Shown here one piece after another: positions 61,447 to 64,000 of a stretch of 64,000 bases of DNA. How positions within the stretch are numbered: position 1 is the stretch's first letter; each line of letters begins with the position of its first letter. Source of the DNA: Algoriphagus taiwanensis (GTDB lineage: Bacteria > Bacteroidota > Bacteroidia > Cytophagales > Cyclobacteriaceae); the NCBI RefSeq assembly GCF_036245645.1, contig NZ_BTPE01000009.1, forward strand, positions 62,001 through 126,000, read 5' to 3'. Under the pieces are notes generated by a model, which was given only the letters and a program-made list of their open reading frames with translations, was not told the origin of the DNA and made no database searches. Position numbers and translations under genes: made by a program.

Positions 61447-61493
61447 CATAGGCCTCCGAATCCCGAAAAGATGGGCAGGCCGCGGGGTACTAA
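61447..61493 (+). pseudogene. Relic of the ggt 3' end
   Basis: Reads ASESRKDGQAAGY and a stop, identical in protein sequence to the end of ggt (47324-47370). The six base differences in the last 13 codons are all at synonymous third positions. A 2-bp deletion lies upstream, and no further ggt sequence is present. It runs directly into the terminator at 61494-61528, where the ancestral ggt-galE junction must have been. Confidence 0.85.
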
Positions 61494-61528
61494 ATCAAAA
61501 AGAGCCATCGATGATGGCTCTTTTTGAT
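61494..61528. terminator. Bidirectional terminator, the old ggt/galE junction
   Basis: ATCAAAAAGAGCCATC (61494-61509) and GATGGCTCTTTTTGAT (61513-61528) are perfect 16-bp arms with a 3-nt loop and internal A/T runs that give a U-tract in both directions. It touches both the galE stop and the ggt relic stop. Confidence 0.92.
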
Positions 61529-62536
61529 CTATAGGCTTTTCTGCCAATTCCAGCTGTCCCGCATGGAGTCTTCCAGGGAGAATTTGGGATACCAGCCCAG
61601 CACCTGATTGATTTTGGTGGTATCCGCCCAGACCTGCACCACGTCGCCGGGTCTTCTTGGTCCGATTTCGTAATTGAGCTTTTGCCCACTAACTTTTTCG
61701 AAGGTTTGGATCACTTCCAAAACGGAATTGCCCTGACCTGTACCCACATTAAATACCTCGTAGAAATCGGCAGGCTGATTTTCCAGATAGCTAAAAGCCC
61801 TCAAATGGGCATCGGCCAAGTCCACCACATGAATATAATCCCGGATGCAGCTTCCGTCCGGAGTGTCATAATCATCGCCGAAAACCGTGAGTTTTTCCCG
61901 GATTCCCGCGGCAGTTTGGGTGATAAATGGAACCAGATTGTTTGGTGTACCCAAAGGCAACTCACCGATTTTGCTGCTCGGATGCGCTCCTACCGGGTTG
62001 AAATACCGAAGAGAAATCACCCGGATTCCTCCCTTGCTTTTTACCACATCGATCAGAATGTCCTCACATATTTTCTTGGTATTGCCATAGGGACTTTCAG
62101 CTTCCTGACGTGGAGTAGCCTCGGTCACAGGAAGGATTTCAGGCTGACCATAGACCGTGCAGGATGAGGAAAACACCAAATCTTTGATCTTCATATCCTG
62201 CATCCATTCCAAAAGGACAATCAGTGCGCTGACATTATTCCGGTAATATTTCAGTGGCAATCGGGTACTTTCTCCTACAGCTTTAAAAGCGGCAAAATGA
62301 ATTACTCCAGCCAATTGATGCTCACTGCTGATGGTATTCAGGAGGTTTCGATCGCTACAATCCCCGGAGTAAAACTGAAATCGCTTACCCGTGATTTCCT
62401 CCAGGCGATCCAAAACTTTTGGGTCTGAATTGGATAAATCATCCAAAATAACGGGCTCAATTCCTGCAGCCCAAAGCTCCACTGCGGTATGGGAACCGAT
62501 ATATCCGGCTCCTCCGGTAATCAAAATTTTCTTCAT
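61529..62536 (-). CDS. galE: UDP-glucose 4-epimerase
   Basis: Interconverts UDP-glucose and UDP-galactose in the cytoplasm, for galactose use and surface glycan synthesis. The NAD-binding motif is KILITGGAGYIGSHTAVEL, the catalytic Ser/Thr region is VFSSSCTVYG, and the YxxxK pair is YGNTKK. The C-terminal substrate site includes RPGDVVQVWADT. At 335 aa it is full length. Convergent with the ggt relic; monocistronic as far as seen. Confidence 0.94.
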   Translation of the reverse strand: MKKILITGGAGYIGSHTAVELWAAGIEPVILDDLSNSDPKVLDRLEEITGKRFQFYSGDCSDRNLLNTISSEHQLAGVIHFAAFKAVGESTRLPLKYYRNNVSALIVLLEWMQDMKIKDLVFSSSCTVYGQPEILPVTEATPRQEAESPYGNTKKICEDILIDVVKSKGGIRVISLRYFNPVGAHPSSKIGELPLGTPNNLVPFITQTAAGIREKLTVFGDDYDTPDGSCIRDYIHVVDLADAHLRAFSYLENQPADFYEVFNVGTGQGNSVLEVIQTFEKVSGQKLNYEIGPRRPGDVVQVWADTTKINQVLGWYPKFSLEDSMRDSWNWQKSL

Positions 62537-62598
62537 TCGGTATAAAAGTGAATTCAGAACAAAACTATTGCAAATCCTCCCAATTCAAAGCAGAAAAG

Positions 62599-64000
62599 TT
62601 ATCGGATTAAGGTAAAAACTCCCTTTTGCTCCTCGGTGACACGCTCTCCTTGCCACTGATAGCTATAGCGGATTAGGAAGGAGAAAGATCCCGGAGGAGT
62701 CTCGGTGCCATTCAAAAGTCCATCCCAAGGCTCTCTTCCCCGATAAACCAATCCTCCCCATTTATCCCAAATGAAAAGTTCATAATCAATGCTGCAATTG
62801 GAAACCGGACCGAAGCGTCCACGTTCCGGATCAAAACCTGTCGGCATTCTGACCTGTGCTTTGGCCTGATTGACTTGGGCTTTTCCGGTGAGCACGCATC
62901 CCTCCGCATCGGTAATGGTGTAGCCAAACTCCCCAAATGGAAGCTCTACCAGTCTATTTCCTGTTTGTCCATTGTCCCAAATCACTTCATAAGGACCGGT
63001 TCCACCACTGATCTGCAATTCCAATTCTCCATCCAAACTTCCCTCGCAACCGGGATTATTGACCAAAGCCAAAACCGTAAGCTCATCGGGAGACTCGATT
63101 TCCAGGGAAACCCCGATTTGACAACCGCGTTGGTCCTCGACAAGAATCTCATTTTCTCCAGCCTCCAAGCCCAATACCTGAAGGACATTCCCATCCCAAA
63201 TGGATTGAAAGCCTACTGCCGAATAAGGTGGGGTTCCTCCCCTGAGTCGGATTTCAGCCATTCCGTCATTTCCTCCAAAGCAAGAAACTGAAAACGCATC
63301 AGGTTCGCCCTGAACCTCCAAGGCTTGAGGCTCTTCCAAGGTGATGCTAAGCTGCTCCTCGGCACAACCCGAACGATCTCTGACCCAAACCTCATAGGTT
63401 CCGCTGGGAAGTCCCTGAGCGACCGCCGAGTTGAGCTTGGGGTCATGAGACCATTCAAAATCATACACGCCAGAACCGCCTTGAGGATTGACCTGAATCC
63501 GGCCATTGGATTGACCCGGACAGGCTGGAGTCAATACATCGGCGCTTCCCAAGCGAAATTCAGGGTAAATCACCACGCTCAAAGCTTCAGAAACCCCGAA
63601 ACAGGACGGATTGGCTGTATTTTTCTCCTCATAGAAAATCTTCTTTACCGGGGCATTCAGATCCCAAGTCACGTTCACCTGAGCCGTTCCCTGACCGGAA
63701 GTCAAAACACCTCCGGTAACGGTCCAGGTATAGATTCGATTTTCATTGGGAAAAGGAACTTCATAAATCAAATCATTCTCCCCACCACATAGCCCTGAAT
63801 CCCCTTTGGGCAAAGCCGGTTCAATCGCCTCAGTAATTTCCACATTTAGCCGGACCGTTTCTCCCGGGCAACCCTGATCGGTGAATGGGGTGGCGCGAAT
63901 AAAAGCTGTGGTAGAAGGAGCTCCCCATCTCACTTTTACCGACTCTAAAGATTCTTCCAAAATCTCTCCTCCCTCAATCTCCCAATCGACCCGATGGACA
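62599..64000 (-). CDS. T9SS type-B sorted surface protein with SprB-like repeats (5'-partial)
   Basis: The C-terminal part of a large secreted protein; the frame is still open at the window edge, so the true start is outside. Successive beta domains resemble SprB/PKD-type repeats: ACPGQSNGRIQVNPQGGSGVYDFEWS, SCFGGNDGMAEIRLRGGTPPYS, and PGCEGSLDGELELQISGGTGPYEVIWDNGQ. The last about 80 residues form the gliding-motility-associated type-B sorting domain (DYELFIWDKWGGLVYRGREPWDGLLNG, then PPGSFSFLIRYSYQW and GVFTLIR). The protein should be exported through the type IX system and anchored at or released from the cell surface. Ligand unknown. Confidence 0.88.
   Translation of the reverse strand, partial: VHRVDWEIEGGEILEESLESVKVRWGAPSTTAFIRATPFTDQGCPGETVRLNVEITEAIEPALPKGDSGLCGGENDLIYEVPFPNENRIYTWTVTGGVLTSGQGTAQVNVTWDLNAPVKKIFYEEKNTANPSCFGVSEALSVVIYPEFRLGSADVLTPACPGQSNGRIQVNPQGGSGVYDFEWSHDPKLNSAVAQGLPSGTYEVWVRDRSGCAEEQLSITLEEPQALEVQGEPDAFSVSCFGGNDGMAEIRLRGGTPPYSAVGFQSIWDGNVLQVLGLEAGENEILVEDQRGCQIGVSLEIESPDELTVLALVNNPGCEGSLDGELELQISGGTGPYEVIWDNGQTGNRLVELPFGEFGYTITDAEGCVLTGKAQVNQAKAQVRMPTGFDPERGRFGPVSNCSIDYELFIWDKWGGLVYRGREPWDGLLNGTETPPGSFSFLIRYSYQWQGERVTEEQKGVFTLIR

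Noticed and set aside
47371..61493. Integrase or transposase that could explain the island
   Set aside because: Every open frame of size on both strands was considered; none carries tyrosine/serine recombinase or DDE motifs, so none is reported.

Overview
The window looks like chromosomal DNA of a Bacteroidota, most likely a Cytophagales / Cyclobacteriaceae (Algoriphagus-like) organism. This is inferred from gene content, not from a database match. It has many Bacteroidota-style lipoprotein and secreted-protein signals, a type IX secretion type-B sorting domain with SprB-like repeats, a FISUMP-domain lipoprotein, a TonB-dependent receptor with a carboxypeptidase-regulatory N-terminus, a split transketolase, a sodium symporter/xylB/xylA operon, and weak Shine-Dalgarno signals. 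No rRNA, intact tRNA, CRISPR array, IS transposase or integrase gene was seen.

Layout. 1-9.8 kb: housekeeping and envelope genes on +: SGNH hydrolase, META lipoprotein, FAH-family enzyme, M23 peptidase, Bcp peroxiredoxin, split transketolase, GNAT, GH99/WbsX-like lipoprotein. 9.8-15.4 kb: two secreted proteins on -, a candidate 26-residue membrane peptide, and a D-threonine aldolase-like enzyme. 15.4-19.2 kb: an MCE-type (Mla-like) ABC lipid transporter whose 3' end carries an inserted PIN toxin-antitoxin pair. 19.3-31 kb: PPIase, MATE pump, fatty-acid activation and oxidation (acyl-CoA dehydrogenase plus acyl-CoA ligase), a kinase-like/ADP-ribosylglycohydrolase pair, and small secreted proteins. 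31-36 kb: xylose operon. 36-44.8 kb: serine dehydratase beta subunit, a TolC plus membrane-fusion pair without a permease, a FISUMP lipoprotein, and a TonB receptor divergent from a DtxR/MntR-type regulator with DtxR-box-like operators between them. 44.9-47.4 kb: orphan polyvalent-kinase-like ORF and gamma-glutamyltransferase (ggt).

47.4-61.5 kb is a defence island read entirely on -. In transcription order it is hsdM, hsdS, SIR2, HerA, two truncated AlbA_2-type regulator fragments, hipB, hipA, hsdR and a PLD-nuclease fusion. A SIR2-HerA pair (an established anti-phage module type) and a HipBA toxin-antitoxin therefore sit inside a type I restriction-modification operon. After it come galE and a partial T9SS-sorted protein.

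The most striking feature is architectural. Each accessory insertion carries a duplicated end of the gene next to it. The PIN pair is flanked by a second, 91% identical copy of the mlaD 3' end. The defence island is flanked by a second ggt 3' end that differs only at six synonymous third positions. Inside the island the 5' end of hsdR occurs four times: once on the real gene and three times as 56-119 bp relics, each exactly at the boundary of an inserted cassette. In both 3'-end cases the relic copy abuts the old bidirectional terminator of a convergent gene pair. This suggests a repeated mode of cassette acquisition that keeps the disrupted gene intact. A palindromic interspersed repeat has also been absorbed in frame into hsdM.
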